Shown: positions 18,394-27,409, counted from the stretch's first letter. The stretch is DNA of 64,000 nt from an uncultured Lachnoclostridium sp. (GCA_946499505.1 CAMMSL010000001.1:124001-188000); one strand, 5' to 3'. Made by a program: numbers and translations. Notes: generated from the letters alone by a model not told the origin.

Positions 18394-18436
18394 ACTATAG
18401 CACCCATTACTAGCACTGTCAAGAGTCGAGTGCTAA
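18394..18436 (-). promoter_or_regulatory. CIRCE-controlled promoter of hsp20 copy 1
   Basis: On the minus strand TTGACA (18417-18422), a 17-base spacer and TATAGT (18394-18399). A CIRCE inverted repeat, GAGTGCTAA at 18428-18436 and cTAGCACTg at 18410-18418 with the correct 9-base gap, covers the -35 box. One arm has two mismatches. HrcA binding would block the polymerase directly. Confidence 0.9.
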
Positions 18437-18473
18437 TTTTTTTAACAGTTCAGGCATCTGTCTGCCAGAACTG

Positions 18474-19571
18474 TTATCGTAAAGGCTCCGGTCTTACACA
18501 GGATGACCTGATATCTGTAAATCTGCCCGAAATACCGCCCTCCAGCATGGCATTTAACACTTCATGCACGTGATATGCCATCTCCGCCGAGGGACGCAGC
18601 GGTGTCCCGTTCAGAATCGTATCCGCCAGATCCGCCGGGCCGATTCCCCTCGAATTATCGCTGTACTCATTTACGCTCTGCAGCACGGATGCCTCCTGCC
18701 GTTCTTCCGGATTCGGAGTATTCGGCAGAAAACGGACCTGCCCGCCGAACTGGTTCGGATCGGTCAGCATCAGAATGCCTTTTGTCCCATAAATCGTAAA
18801 ATATGCCTGATCTTCCACCACAGAATCCGCGTCAATATGAAATGTCCCTGTCACGCCATTTTCGAACTGCAGCACCGCGTTGACCTGACTTTCATTGGGC
18901 GTATCCATCGTCTGGCCGTACAGCGGCGTTCCCGGCACGCAATTTACGTGGGTGGGATACGGATAACCAACGATGCTTCCCACCCGGGCCGCCGGCCCCA
19001 GCAGGCTTACCAGAGCTGTCACATAGTAAACCGCGTAATCACATACGATGCCTCCGCCCGGCTTGCGCAGGAAATCAAAAAGGCTCAGCAGGATATCATT
19101 GTTCCGGTTAGCAGAAACCGCAAAGGAATGGATCTCCCCTAACATCCCGCTGTCAATGGCAGACCTTGCTGTCTGGAGCGCCGCTCCCATAAATGTATCC
19201 GGGGCTGATCCCAGATAAAGCCCTTTCTCCTTCGCCAACCGGACCAGTTCAGCCGACTTGTTGAGATCATCGGTGAGCGTCTTTTCAGTATAGACGTGCT
19301 TGCCGTGTTCCAAAGCCCTTTTGATCACATCATAATGCACATGTGCAGGCGTCAGGTTGACGATCATCCGGATTTCCGGATCGTTATACATTTCCTCCAT
19401 TGTAACTGCCTGTATCCCATACTCCTGCGCTTTTTTCTGTGCGTTCTCAATATGAGCTGCGCATATGGATTTTACATACAGATTATCAAACCGGTTGATC
19501 ATATTTTTCAGATAAATGTCGCTGATGGCACCGGCGCCGACTACACCGACGCATACTTTTTTCTGCTCCAT
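18474..19571 (-). CDS. Gfo/Idh/MocA-family NAD(P)-dependent oxidoreductase
   Basis: 365 residues with an N-terminal Rossmann fold, VGVVGAGAISDIYLKN (GxGxxG-type loop), and the family signature TEKTL near residue 95 that replaces the usual EKP. The C-terminal alpha/beta domain carries substrate residues; substrate, probably a sugar or cyclitol, cannot be told. ATG has GGAGAGAATC upstream. It lies 68 bases after the MATE gene and may be co-transcribed with it. An imperfect AACAGTTC/GAACTGTT repeat follows its stop. Confidence 0.88.
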   Translation of the reverse strand: MEQKKVCVGVVGAGAISDIYLKNMINRFDNLYVKSICAAHIENAQKKAQEYGIQAVTMEEMYNDPEIRMIVNLTPAHVHYDVIKRALEHGKHVYTEKTLTDDLNKSAELVRLAKEKGLYLGSAPDTFMGAALQTARSAIDSGMLGEIHSFAVSANRNNDILLSLFDFLRKPGGGIVCDYAVYYVTALVSLLGPAARVGSIVGYPYPTHVNCVPGTPLYGQTMDTPNESQVNAVLQFENGVTGTFHIDADSVVEDQAYFTIYGTKGILMLTDPNQFGGQVRFLPNTPNPEERQEASVLQSVNEYSDNSRGIGPADLADTILNGTPLRPSAEMAYHVHEVLNAMLEGGISGRFTDIRSSCVRPEPLR

Positions 19572-19639
19572 ATGGATTCTCTCCTTCTACTGAATCACTT
19601 TCTTTTCTATATCGCCTGTTTATATCTCATCTACTTCTA

Positions 19640-20980
19640 TCACTGCTTGTCCTTTTCTTTCCTCCATCTCGTCACAATCATCGGCACCTGGAATGCAAGC
19701 ATTGCGATCCAGCCCACGAAGTTGGCCCACGCAAGGCATCCGAATCCGCCGCCAAGGATGTGGATCATGATCCACGCTGACAGGAATCTCGCCGACATAT
19801 TCAGGATCGTACTGATCAGCGTTACCTTCAGGTCTCCCAGTCCGCGGAAGAAGCCCTGTATGATATTGGTCGCCGACGGCATAAAATACATAAATGCAAT
19901 GAGCTGCAGATAGGACACTCCCAGAGTAATGACCTCCTCGGATCCGTCGCTGACAAAAAGCTGCATGATCTGGCGGGAAAATACGAACACGACAATAGCG
20001 ATCACTGTCGTATAGATGACCTGAAGGATGATGGAGCTTAAGAATCCTTTCTTCATCCTTCTGATATTTCCCGCGCCCTTATTCTGCGCCATAAATGTGG
20101 TCGACGCATGGGCGATATTTTGCTGGGGCGTCATAGCGAAATCATCCACACGGTTGATGGCGGTAAATGCCGCGATAAATGCCACGCCCTGCACATTGAC
20201 GACGGTCTGCACGCAGATCTTTCCCAGCTGGATACACATCTGCTGCAGGGCGCTCGTAATTCCGTAGTTGAAGGTCCTGAGCAGGATCGAGCCATCGAAG
20301 ACTTTCCACTTCTTTCCCAGACAAAGTATCGGAATCTTTTTCTTAATATAGATCAGGCAGAACAGACAGCACAGCGCCTCGCTCAGCATAGTCGCCAGCG
20401 CGCTTCCCGGGACGCCCCATTTCACCACGACCACGAAGAAGAGATCGAGCACAACATTGAGAAATGCACTGATGATCAGAAAGTACAGCGGCACTTTACT
20501 GTCCCCGAGGGCTCGCAGTGTATTAGAAAAGAAATTGTAGATAAAAGTAAAAATCAGTCCCACGAAGACGATACGCAAATACATTACCGCCGAGTGGATA
20601 ATGTCTTCCGGCACCTGAAGAAGTCTCAGCAGCGGATAGGAAAAGGCGATGAGCAGCACTGCAACCGCCGCCGAAAAAGCCAGTCCGCCCAGCATTGTCG
20701 TACTGATCTGCCGCTGCAGCTGCTCATATTTCTTCGCCCCGTACTGGGTGCTCATCAGGATTCCGGCTCCCATGCACATCCCGCTGATAAAAAGGATCAC
20801 CATATTCATGATCGGGCCGGCGCTTCCCACCGCCGCAAGGGCGTCGTCCCCGACGAATTTTCCCACGATCACGGAATCCGCCGCATTATATGTAAGCTGG
20901 AACAGATTTCCCAGCACAAGTGGTATTGTAAATTCTGTAAGCTGCGGGATGATAGGTCCCTTTGTCATATCTGTCGTCAT
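19640..20980 (-). CDS. MATE-family multidrug/toxin efflux transporter
   Basis: 446 residues with about 12 membrane helices. The MATE start IPQLTEFTIPLVLGNLFQLTYNAADSVIVGKFVG and the paired GxLGD-like loop ALGDSKVPLYFLI are family-typical. Couples cation entry to drug or metabolite export (family knowledge); the substrate is unknown. AGGTG lies about seven bases before the ATG. A long open frame on the opposite strand is a composition shadow. Confidence 0.92.
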   Translation of the reverse strand: MTTDMTKGPIIPQLTEFTIPLVLGNLFQLTYNAADSVIVGKFVGDDALAAVGSAGPIMNMVILFISGMCMGAGILMSTQYGAKKYEQLQRQISTTMLGGLAFSAAVAVLLIAFSYPLLRLLQVPEDIIHSAVMYLRIVFVGLIFTFIYNFFSNTLRALGDSKVPLYFLIISAFLNVVLDLFFVVVVKWGVPGSALATMLSEALCCLFCLIYIKKKIPILCLGKKWKVFDGSILLRTFNYGITSALQQMCIQLGKICVQTVVNVQGVAFIAAFTAINRVDDFAMTPQQNIAHASTTFMAQNKGAGNIRRMKKGFLSSIILQVIYTTVIAIVVFVFSRQIMQLFVSDGSEEVITLGVSYLQLIAFMYFMPSATNIIQGFFRGLGDLKVTLISTILNMSARFLSAWIMIHILGGGFGCLAWANFVGWIAMLAFQVPMIVTRWRKEKDKQ

Positions 20981-20999
20981 GTCATTGCACCTACGTTCT

Positions 21000-21302
21000 C
21001 TATCGTTTTTCGCGAACCGTTGTGTTCGCCTTTTGGCGGTACTCTTCCGCGATCTTTATCCCTTCTGCGATCTCACACGCCTGCGTGTAATAATATTCCA
21101 GCGCAGTCTGCAGGACATTTGCCCGCTTTCCCGCAAGCAGATCGGGACTCAGCTCAATCCTTTTTTTATAGGAGATCAGACGTTCCTCTGTCCGGATATA
21201 ATTTTCCTGCGTCTCCAGATCGACAATGAGCTGCGGCATATCGCCGATGTAGAGTTTTCCTTCTTCTATTTTCATCGGGATCTTCTTTTCAGCCTCTTTC
21301 AC
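21000..21302 (-). CDS. Small protein coupled to a broken HipA-like gene
   Basis: About 100 residues, not recognised. Starts at a GTG (21302) that overlaps the TGA of the preceding gene (GTGA) and has AAGGAG eight bases upstream; a longer ATG frame from 21323 is possible. Sequence is soluble and helical at the C-terminus (LEYYYTQACEIAEGIKIAEEYRQ). Because it was co-translated with a HipA-like kinase that is now deleted, it may be a left-over partner. Confidence 0.55.
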   Translation of the reverse strand: MKEAEKKIPMKIEEGKLYIGDMPQLIVDLETQENYIRTEERLISYKKRIELSPDLLAGKRANVLQTALEYYYTQACEIAEGIKIAEEYRQKANTTVREKR

Positions 21303-21783
21303 CAGTACCGCTCCTTCTTCCATATCTTCTTTCCCTGAAAGAACAGGTTTAAATACTCTATTTTCTCTTCAATGGTTCTCGCCGTCTCCGCAGCTCTTTC
21401 ATCTGTCATGTCCGTATATTCTCTCAGAAGTGCTTCAGCTTCTTCCGGAAAATGTACTAATCTCTCCAGTTTCACTCCGGCGTCAGATTTAACATAATGA
21501 AGCTGGTCAGCCTCTCTTTTGCTGAACGAATTGACCGGAATGTCCAGAAGGTTCCCGCCATGGGGGATCACGTCATAATCGTAAAAAAGGGAATTTCCGG
21601 TATCAAAAAGAGGCGCCATGCCGCTCAGCCGGTGCTGTCGCGGAGCATATATAAAACCAAAATTGTTCAGATGTCTGTCCGTACATCCATCTTCATCATC
21701 GCAACGTCCAGATCTTTGTGTTTCAGTATAAACAGATCTGTTGTATCTTTTGTATGCCCGATGCTGACAGCAGACTGTGTCAT
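21299..21783 (-). pseudogene. HipA-like kinase gene with internal deletion and frameshift
   Basis: From ATG 21783 (GGAGG upstream) one frame encodes MTQSAVSIGHTKDTTDLFILKHKDLDVAMMKMD and then stops. The -1 frame continues with DRHLNNFGFI and GMAPLFDTGNSLFYD, which is the C-terminal kinase core seen in HipA-domain proteins (DRHxxNxGF with catalytic Asp and Asn, then a DxG-type loop). The middle of a gene of usual length (300 or more codons) is missing, so this is a deletion scar and not a functional kinase. Confidence 0.7.
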
Positions 21784-21851
21784 AACGGCCACCTCCATAC
21801 ATAGTTCATTTTAAAGATTACCACAGCTGATAATTCCCTGTAAACCTCTTC

Positions 21852-22502
21852 TCAGATTTCTTCCAGCTTCCACCGCGCCAGCAGTTTCCCCAGCTGTTTC
21901 GCGATCAGGCCGACCAGCAGAGCCGCTGCAACCGTCCCTTCTCTCACGCCCTGCAGACGTCCGGTGAACACGATCGACAGGACGCACGCGATCACAACCA
22001 GCGTCACATCGAATCCCACTTTCATGTAACCGAACTTTACTTTCGGAAGCACTTTGCAGATTGCAAGCACAACGCCCTCGCCTGCCAGCACCACGACTCC
22101 TGCTTTGACTTCAAAGCTGACTCCCACGGCTACCAGCAGGATGCCGATGAGACAGACGATCCACTGCTGCCAGTATGTATTACAGGTGATTCCCTGAACC
22201 GCCCACACACCGAAGTCCGTAAGGTAACCGAAGAAGAACGCCACCGGGAGCTGCATGAGCTGGATCGGATGATAATTCTTTCGCAGGATCAGGATCTGTA
22301 ACAGGATAAATACACAGTGCATCGTGATGGTAGCTGTTCCCACAGTCAGCGGAGTAAACAGACTGACCACGTACGGCACACTGGAGATCGGGGAGGTTCC
22401 CAGACTTGCCTTGATGGAAAATGCAACGCCGAATGCCATGATCGAAAGACCGATCAGAAGAAGCAGATAGCGCTTTAAAATATAGATAGGTAACTTATTC
22501 AA
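21852..22502 (-). CDS. YitT/YczE-like integral membrane protein
   Basis: About 216 residues with six predicted membrane helices. The pattern GLSIMAFGVAFSIKASLGTSPISS near the start and the second-half repeat GILLVAVGVSFEVKAGVVVLAGEG mark the YczE/YitT-like family, whose function is unsettled. Start: an ATG at 22520 has no ribosome site, whereas a TTG at 22502 has AAAGGA nine bases upstream, so the latter is preferred. Single gene between the HipA-like scar and a terminator. Confidence 0.85.
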   Translation of the reverse strand: MNKLPIYILKRYLLLLIGLSIMAFGVAFSIKASLGTSPISSVPYVVSLFTPLTVGTATITMHCVFILLQILILRKNYHPIQLMQLPVAFFFGYLTDFGVWAVQGITCNTYWQQWIVCLIGILLVAVGVSFEVKAGVVVLAGEGVVLAICKVLPKVKFGYMKVGFDVTLVVIACVLSIVFTGRLQGVREGTVAAALLVGLIAKQLGKLLARWKLEEI

Positions 22503-22544
22503 TGTGATCATTCCTTTCATATCTCAAACAGTTCTATTATAGCA

Positions 22545-22586
22545 CAAAAGGGCCGGCACACCGAATTAATTCAGTGCACCGGCCCC
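22545..22586 (-). terminator. Terminator of hsp20 copy 2
   Basis: Sixteen-base imperfect stem with outer GGGCCGG/CCGGCCC and central TTAA, followed on the minus strand by CTTTTG; 36 bases beyond the stop of hsp20 copy 2. Confidence 0.75.
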
Positions 22587-22621
22587 ATATTACTCTTATG
22601 CTTCTACCTCTAAGTCCGGGA

Positions 22622-23065
22622 TTATCCCTCGATTGCGATAGTCTTCTTAGTCTCTACTGCTTTTGCATCTTTCTTCGGGATGCTCAGGCTCAGGATACCA
22701 TTCTCAAATTTTGCTTTGATATCTTCCTGAGTCACATCATCGCCTACATAGAAGCTTCTCTGCATTGTTCCTGCATAACGCTCTTTGCGGATATATTTTC
22801 CTTTCTTATCCTGCTCGTCATTGTTTGTTCCTTTTGTAGCGGAAATTGTAAGATAGCCGTTCTCAAGCTCTACCTTGATCTCGTCTTTCTTAAATCCCGG
22901 CAGGTCGATATCCAGTTCATATCCTGCGTCATGCTCGCGGATATCTGTCTTCATCAGATTTTTAGTTGTTTTATTATTTGTCCTTCCCCAGAAATCTCTG
23001 TCAAACGGGAAATCCATCCAGTCATCATCAAATAAATTTTCTCCAAAAATACTCGGCATCAACAT
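22622..23065 (-). CDS. hsp20: Hsp20/alpha-crystallin small heat-shock protein, copy 2
   Basis: 147 residues, almost the same as copy 1 except a shorter linker after residue 30 (GRTNNKTTKNLMKTDI). The alpha-crystallin domain and GILSLSIPK motif are intact. It has its own CIRCE promoter and terminator, so it is an independent transcription unit. The two copies are about 4.4 kb apart with unrelated genes between them. Confidence 0.95.
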   Translation of the reverse strand: MLMPSIFGENLFDDDWMDFPFDRDFWGRTNNKTTKNLMKTDIREHDAGYELDIDLPGFKKDEIKVELENGYLTISATKGTNNDEQDKKGKYIRKERYAGTMQRSFYVGDDVTQEDIKAKFENGILSLSIPKKDAKAVETKKTIAIEG

Positions 23066-23138
23066 AAGTCATATCTCCTTTCAAAATAGAACACCGGAAC
23101 ATCTCTGTTTCTTTGTTCCTTCCCTTTGTTCTAGTTGT

Positions 23139-23181
23139 ACTATAGCACTTGTTGTTAGCACTGTCAAGCGTCGAGTGCTAA
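23139..23181 (-). promoter_or_regulatory. CIRCE-controlled promoter of hsp20 copy 2
   Basis: TTGACA (23162-23167), 17-base spacer, TATAGT (23139-23144) on the minus strand, with CIRCE arms TTAGCACTg (23155-23163) and GAGTGCTAA (23173-23181) nine bases apart. Same architecture as copy 1, with one better-conserved arm. Confidence 0.92.
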
Positions 23182-23203
23182 TTTTTTGATATTTTTTGAA
23201 AGG

Positions 23204-24250
23204 TTACTTTTTGGCACTTTCTTCTAATTCCAACAAATATTTATCAAAATCCGACATATATAATTTATCCTGAATCACACGATACTTTTCAAATTCCGTT
23301 TCTGCTTTTTCTTTCGCAATCTGTGCTGTAATTTTCCCGACATCCTGCAGAATTTCCCTGTCATCTGCCATCAAAAATAAATCCAGACGCCTAGACCAGT
23401 CCTCCATGGTCATAGGTATGTGACGTTCAGCCCGGTCTTCAGCCAAATCCAAATATGCAGAAACTATTCTTTCCAAAGAACGCATTTCCTTCTCTGTAAG
23501 GTAATTCTTAGCAATACTGACATCACTCTTCACAATTTTACCGTCTGGCGCTGCCGCCCATGTAGTAAGTCCCATATGCGGTTTCTCAGCATTTGCCCGT
23601 TCATAGATCAGTTCCGCTGCCGTATGTCCATGAACTGCATAATGCATTTTGTTCTGTACTTTAGCAAAAAACTGCTTTGTCGTTTGCGCCGTCCGATCAT
23701 AATCAAGAGATGTAGCATAAATATCCGTAATCTTTTGATAAAATCTTCGCTCTGATAAACGAATTTCGCGTATCTGTTCAAGCAGTCTATCAAAATATTC
23801 CGTTGTAAGGACAGAACCTCCATTTTTCAGGCGCTCATCATCCATAACCCAGCCTTTGATCGTATAGTCCTTCACAATGCGGTTGGCCCACTTGCGAAAT
23901 TGAACCGCTCTCTCATTATTCACCTTAAAACCAACGGCTATAATCATTTGCAGATTATAATGTGCTACTTCTCGGCTCACCTGACGTGAACCTTCGGTTT
24001 GAACTATCCGGAATTTCCGGATAGTTGAAATAGTTTCAAGTTCAGAATCACTATAAATCTTTTTAATATGTTCATTTATCGTACGGACATTTACATCATA
24101 TAACGTAGCCATCATCTTCTGTGTCAGCCATATATTTTCATCCTCATATCGCATTTCGATACTGTCCTGCTGATCACCAACAGATGCCACATATGTCAAA
24201 TACTCCGCTGCACTGGAGCGAATTGTCACTTCATCTTTTTTCTTGTTCAC
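23204..24250 (-). CDS. RhuM-family protein
   Basis: 348 residues of the RhuM (virulence protein) family: N-terminal DNA-binding-like part with IWLTQKMMATLYDVNVRTINEHIKKI, then SREVAHYNLQMIIAVGFKVNNERAVQFRKWA and the C-terminal conserved GLTTWAAAPDGKIVKSDVSIAKNYL. Family members are found on mobile and accessory DNA; the biochemical role is unknown. It starts at GTG with GGGGAGG upstream and ends 22 bases from the CIRCE box of hsp20 copy 2. No partner gene is adjacent. Confidence 0.88.
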   Translation of the reverse strand: MNKKKDEVTIRSSAAEYLTYVASVGDQQDSIEMRYEDENIWLTQKMMATLYDVNVRTINEHIKKIYSDSELETISTIRKFRIVQTEGSRQVSREVAHYNLQMIIAVGFKVNNERAVQFRKWANRIVKDYTIKGWVMDDERLKNGGSVLTTEYFDRLLEQIREIRLSERRFYQKITDIYATSLDYDRTAQTTKQFFAKVQNKMHYAVHGHTAAELIYERANAEKPHMGLTTWAAAPDGKIVKSDVSIAKNYLTEKEMRSLERIVSAYLDLAEDRAERHIPMTMEDWSRRLDLFLMADDREILQDVGKITAQIAKEKAETEFEKYRVIQDKLYMSDFDKYLLELEESAKK

Positions 24251-24457
24251 CCAAGATTCCTCCCCTTCCTATTATCTGCATTGTATAAGTTCTTTATAGA
24301 TTACCGGAAATTAGGATTTTCTCTCTCCAAGTCAGAATTTACATTTATTTCAATTTTATCAAATCTTTATGCTTTTCGCCATCTCTTATTTTCCTTCATC
24401 TCCATGGCTGACCAGTCCCTGTCCCATCATTCATCCTGGGGATTTCCTGCTCTCTTA

Positions 24458-24527
24458 TTGACATCCCGCCTGTTTTATGCTAATTTTCTATATTATAGGA
24501 TTAGCACTCTCCTCTTTCGAGTGCTAA
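24458..24527 (+). promoter_or_regulatory. CIRCE-controlled promoter of lon
   Basis: TTGACA (24458-24463), 17-base spacer and TAATTT (24481-24486), followed by a perfect CIRCE: TTAGCACTC (24501-24509), nine bases, GAGTGCTAA (24519-24527). The operator lies at the start of the transcript here, unlike the hsp20 promoters where it covers the -35 box. The 24251-24457 stretch upstream shows no other feature. Confidence 0.92.
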
Positions 24528-24564
24528 TATCATTATTGAATTTCTGTGACAAGGAGGATCCCAT

Positions 24565-26856
24565 ATGTTTATACAACCTATTTATAATATACTTCTCTTA
24601 CCTGACGTCACTTATTTTTTTAAGAAGGATTTCTTCGCGGACAGAGCCGATGAGCTGGAAACCGGCTCCGATATTCTGTTTCTGTTTTTAAAAAACGAGA
24701 TCGCGGACGGCATACCCGCCTCCGATGCGTTCTACCCTGTAGGGCTTTCCGCAAAAGTCGAAAACATCAGCGAGGAAGACGTACTGCAGGTACGCACCAC
24801 TGACCGCGTGGAGATCAGCGATCCGTCTGTTGAAGACGGAGAAATCCATGTCTCTTTTGTACTGCGTCCTTCTGTCGAAGATATGGGAGAAGACGAACAG
24901 CAGACAGAATTCACAGAACTGCGCACAGCCCTGTTACGCTTTGTTCAGGGTTATCAGTGGGGACTGTGGGCGCGGGGGTATATCCTGCAGCGCAAAAATA
25001 TGAATGACATGGCATCCGCTCTGTCCGAGTATCTGAACCTTACACCAGAAGAGAAATATCAGATCCTCGCTGTGGATTCGGTCAGAGAGAGATATACTCT
25101 CATTGAACGCGCAGTCAATGAATTTATGGAGATCGCGAAGGTGTCTTCCGAAGCTCAGGAAGCTCAGAAAGGCGATCAGGAGCAGCTTTACCGGGAAGCC
25201 GCCCTGAAGAAGCAGATCGATTATCTCCAGAAAGAGCTGGACGATATGCACCCGGAAAATATTTCCGATGTAAGGAAATTCGAGAAGAAGATTGAAGAGT
25301 CCGGAATGAATGAAGAGGCACGAAAAGAGGCCGAAAAGGTGCTCAACCGTATGCGTCAGGAAGGAAAAGAAAGCCACGAATACGGACTTCTCTATGATTA
25401 CCTGGACTTTGTGACCAGCCTGTCATGGAAAGCGCCGGAATTTACTCCCATCGATCTGAAACAGGCGGAAGAGATACTGGACGAAGACCATTACGGGCTT
25501 AAGAAGGTAAAAGAGCGCATTATCCAGCAGCTGGCTGTCATGGCTCTGAACCGGAAGCAGTACGGTTCCATTCTCCTCTTTGTCGGAGCTCCCGGAACCG
25601 GCAAGACAAGCATCGGCCAGAGTATCGCCCGCGCGCTCGGAAGAAAGTACGTGCGGATCAGCCTCGGAGGTATTCGGGATGAAGCCGAGATCCGCGGACA
25701 CCGCCGGACTTACGTTGGAGCGATGCCCGGCAGGATCATGGAAGCCATGAAGCGAAGCGGCGTATCCAACCCGGTCATGGTGCTGGACGAAGTCGACAAG
25801 CTGGCGAAAGACTACGGCGGTGATCCGGCCAGCGCACTGCTGGAAGTCCTTGATCCCGAGCAGAACAGTACATTTACAGATCACTACATGAACGTGCCCT
25901 ACGACCTGTCCAATGTGCTCTTTGTCTGCACGGCAAACACAACCGACACGATCCCCGAGCCTCTGTTAAACCGTATGGAAGCAATCTCATTTCCCGGTTA
26001 TACCGCGGTGGAAAAGTATCATATCGCAAAGAAGCACCTGATCCCGAAGGCGCTGGAGACAATGGGGATTCCCAAAAATATGCTTAAGATCACAGACGGA
26101 GCACTCCGCCAGATCATCGATGAATACACAATGGAGTCCGGCGTGCGCGACCTGAAAAAATGCATAGAAACGATCTGCAGATCCGCGGCTGTCGAACTGG
26201 TAAAAAAGGAATCAGACGCAAACAATAAGGAGGGTGCTGAAAAAAGTGTTATCTCTGTCACCAAGAGTAATCTGACCGATTATCTCGGCAGAAAGCAGAT
26301 CCATCCGGAGCGGAAACTGTCATCAAAGACGCCGGGAGTCGTGACCGGACTGGCGTGGACGCGCGCAGGCGGCGCCATCCTTTTCATCGAGACAAAGCTC
26401 ACAAACGGGAAAGGCAAGATCCAGATCACAGGACAGCTGGGCGATGTAATGAAAGAATCCGTTCAGATCGCCCTGACACTTGTGAAATCTCTGTATCCAA
26501 AAGAGAGTAAAATGTTTGAGGATCATGACCTGCACATCCATGTCCCGGCAGGAGCCGTTCCGAAAGACGGTCCCTCCGCCGGCATCACTCTCACTACAGC
26601 CCTCGCCTCTCTCGTCACCGGGAAAGCCGTGGATACCGATGTCGCCATGACCGGCGAAGTCTCCCTGCGGGGAGGCGTTATGCCCATCGGCGGACTTCCG
26701 GAGAAACTGATGGCAGCCCAGAGAGCCGGGATCAAAAAAGTCTTCATTCCGGAAGATAATGTAGAAGATCTGGAGGAGGTGGCTGAAGAAGTGAAGGAGA
26801 AGCTGGAGATCATTCCGGTGAAGAAAGTTACGGACGTATTGAAAAAAGTATTATAA
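24565..26856 (+). CDS. lon: ATP-dependent protease Lon
   Basis: 763 residues: LonN substrate domain (to about 190), coiled-coil region (about 195-265), AAA+ module with Walker A GAPGTGKT at 341-348 and Walker B VMVLDEVDKL, and S16 peptidase with the catalytic dyad Ser671 (DGPSAG) and Lys714 (GGLPEK). Degrades misfolded and regulatory proteins in the cytosol. ATG has AAGGAGG seven bases upstream. The perfect CIRCE box predicts HrcA control together with the two hsp20 genes. Confidence 0.97.
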   Translation: MFIQPIYNILLLPDVTYFFKKDFFADRADELETGSDILFLFLKNEIADGIPASDAFYPVGLSAKVENISEEDVLQVRTTDRVEISDPSVEDGEIHVSFVLRPSVEDMGEDEQQTEFTELRTALLRFVQGYQWGLWARGYILQRKNMNDMASALSEYLNLTPEEKYQILAVDSVRERYTLIERAVNEFMEIAKVSSEAQEAQKGDQEQLYREAALKKQIDYLQKELDDMHPENISDVRKFEKKIEESGMNEEARKEAEKVLNRMRQEGKESHEYGLLYDYLDFVTSLSWKAPEFTPIDLKQAEEILDEDHYGLKKVKERIIQQLAVMALNRKQYGSILLFVGAPGTGKTSIGQSIARALGRKYVRISLGGIRDEAEIRGHRRTYVGAMPGRIMEAMKRSGVSNPVMVLDEVDKLAKDYGGDPASALLEVLDPEQNSTFTDHYMNVPYDLSNVLFVCTANTTDTIPEPLLNRMEAISFPGYTAVEKYHIAKKHLIPKALETMGIPKNMLKITDGALRQIIDEYTMESGVRDLKKCIETICRSAAVELVKKESDANNKEGAEKSVISVTKSNLTDYLGRKQIHPERKLSSKTPGVVTGLAWTRAGGAILFIETKLTNGKGKIQITGQLGDVMKESVQIALTLVKSLYPKESKMFEDHDLHIHVPAGAVPKDGPSAGITLTTALASLVTGKAVDTDVAMTGEVSLRGGVMPIGGLPEKLMAAQRAGIKKVFIPEDNVEDLEEVAEEVKEKLEIIPVKKVTDVLKKVL

Positions 26857-26865
26857 AATGGATAT

Positions 26866-26894
26866 GGGGACGTGAGTTTGACCGCGTCCCTTTT
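26866..26894 (+). terminator. Terminator of lon
   Basis: GGGACG stem pairing with CGTCCC, followed by TTTT, 10 bases after the lon stop. Confidence 0.75.
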
Positions 26895-26904
26895 CTGTAC
26901 CTTA

Positions 26905-26933
26905 TTGACAAAAAAATCTATCTACTGTACAAT
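26905..26933 (+). promoter_or_regulatory. Promoter of the XRE gene
   Basis: Perfect TTGACA (26905-26910), 17-base spacer and TACAAT (26928-26933), 37 bases upstream of the ATG at 26971. Confidence 0.75.
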
Positions 26934-26970
26934 AAATGTATCTTATACGATTCATGGCGGGAGATATATA

Positions 26971-27246
26971 ATGGAAAGAAAAATGGATTATATTTACTCT
27001 GATGGTAATCAAAAAATATTGATTGAATCACAGCAGAAAAGCACACGAAAATATATCATCGATCAATATGTCAGTTACAGAAAAAAAATGGGAATAACTC
27101 AGGCAGAACTTGCCAGACGTGCAGGAGTGCCCCGAACAAATATCACACGGTTTGAAAGCGGTTCATACAACCCCTCCCTCGAGATGATGGTTCGTATTGC
27201 TGCTGCCTTGGGGAAAAAACTGCAGATTGAACTTACGGAAAACTAA
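26971..27246 (+). CDS. XRE-family HTH protein, antitoxin-like
   Basis: 91 residues. N-terminal about 30 residues have no fold I recognise; then a clear HTH: RKKMGITQAELARRAGVPRTNITRFESG, ending LGKKLQIEL. This arrangement is typical of HigA-like antitoxins, but no HigB/RelE-type toxin gene is adjacent. ATG chosen over an upstream in-frame codon at 26872, because that lies before the promoter. Confidence 0.8.
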   Translation: MERKMDYIYSDGNQKILIESQQKSTRKYIIDQYVSYRKKMGITQAELARRAGVPRTNITRFESGSYNPSLEMMVRIAAALGKKLQIELTEN

Positions 27247-27293
27247 CTCAATCCGGTAATCAGATAAGAAAGACGGATGCGATTTTCGATACG

Positions 27294-27317
27294 CCCTCTA
27301 GTCCATACGAAAGAGGG
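27294..27317 (+). promoter_or_regulatory. Leader hairpin that can mask the toxin ribosome site
   Basis: CCCTCT (27294-27299) can pair with AGAGGG (27312-27317), which is part of the Shine-Dalgarno AGAGGGTGG of the small ORF at 27326. Ribosome-site masking in the mRNA is common in type I toxins. Confidence 0.45.
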
Positions 27318-27325
27318 TGGTGCCC

Positions 27326-27409
27326 ATGAACACAATGGAAGTTTTAACTTTATTGTTGGTCCTTTTCACGGCATTAGCTTACATAGATAATCGACATAAT
27401 AAGAAATAG
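27326..27409 (+). CDS. Holin-like type I toxin peptide (27 residues)
   Basis: The ORF starts MNTMEVLTLLLVLFTAL and ends YIDNRHNKK: one hydrophobic helix plus a short charged tail, matching the putative holin-like toxins of Firmicutes (TxpA/BsrG-like group) in length and in the MEVLTLLLVLF core. Strong AGAGGGTGG ribosome site. Three stem-loops follow it and a promoter reads back toward it from the other strand, the layout of a type I toxin-antitoxin locus. Confidence 0.7.
   Translation: MNTMEVLTLLLVLFTALAYIDNRHNKK

Noticed and set aside
18446-18478. Inverted repeat AACAGTTC/GAACTGTT as a terminator of the oxidoreductase gene
   Set aside because: The T-run lies on the wrong side for the minus-strand gene, so it is not a canonical intrinsic terminator.
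20108-21229. Long plus-strand frame of 373 codons opposite the MATE gene
   Set aside because: Its His/Arg/Gln-rich, low-complexity translation is the antisense of a membrane protein gene; MATE on the minus strand is certain.
24281-24691. Plus-strand frame covering the lon promoter and start
   Set aside because: It would run through the perfect CIRCE and the lon ribosome site in another frame; lon is clearly the gene.
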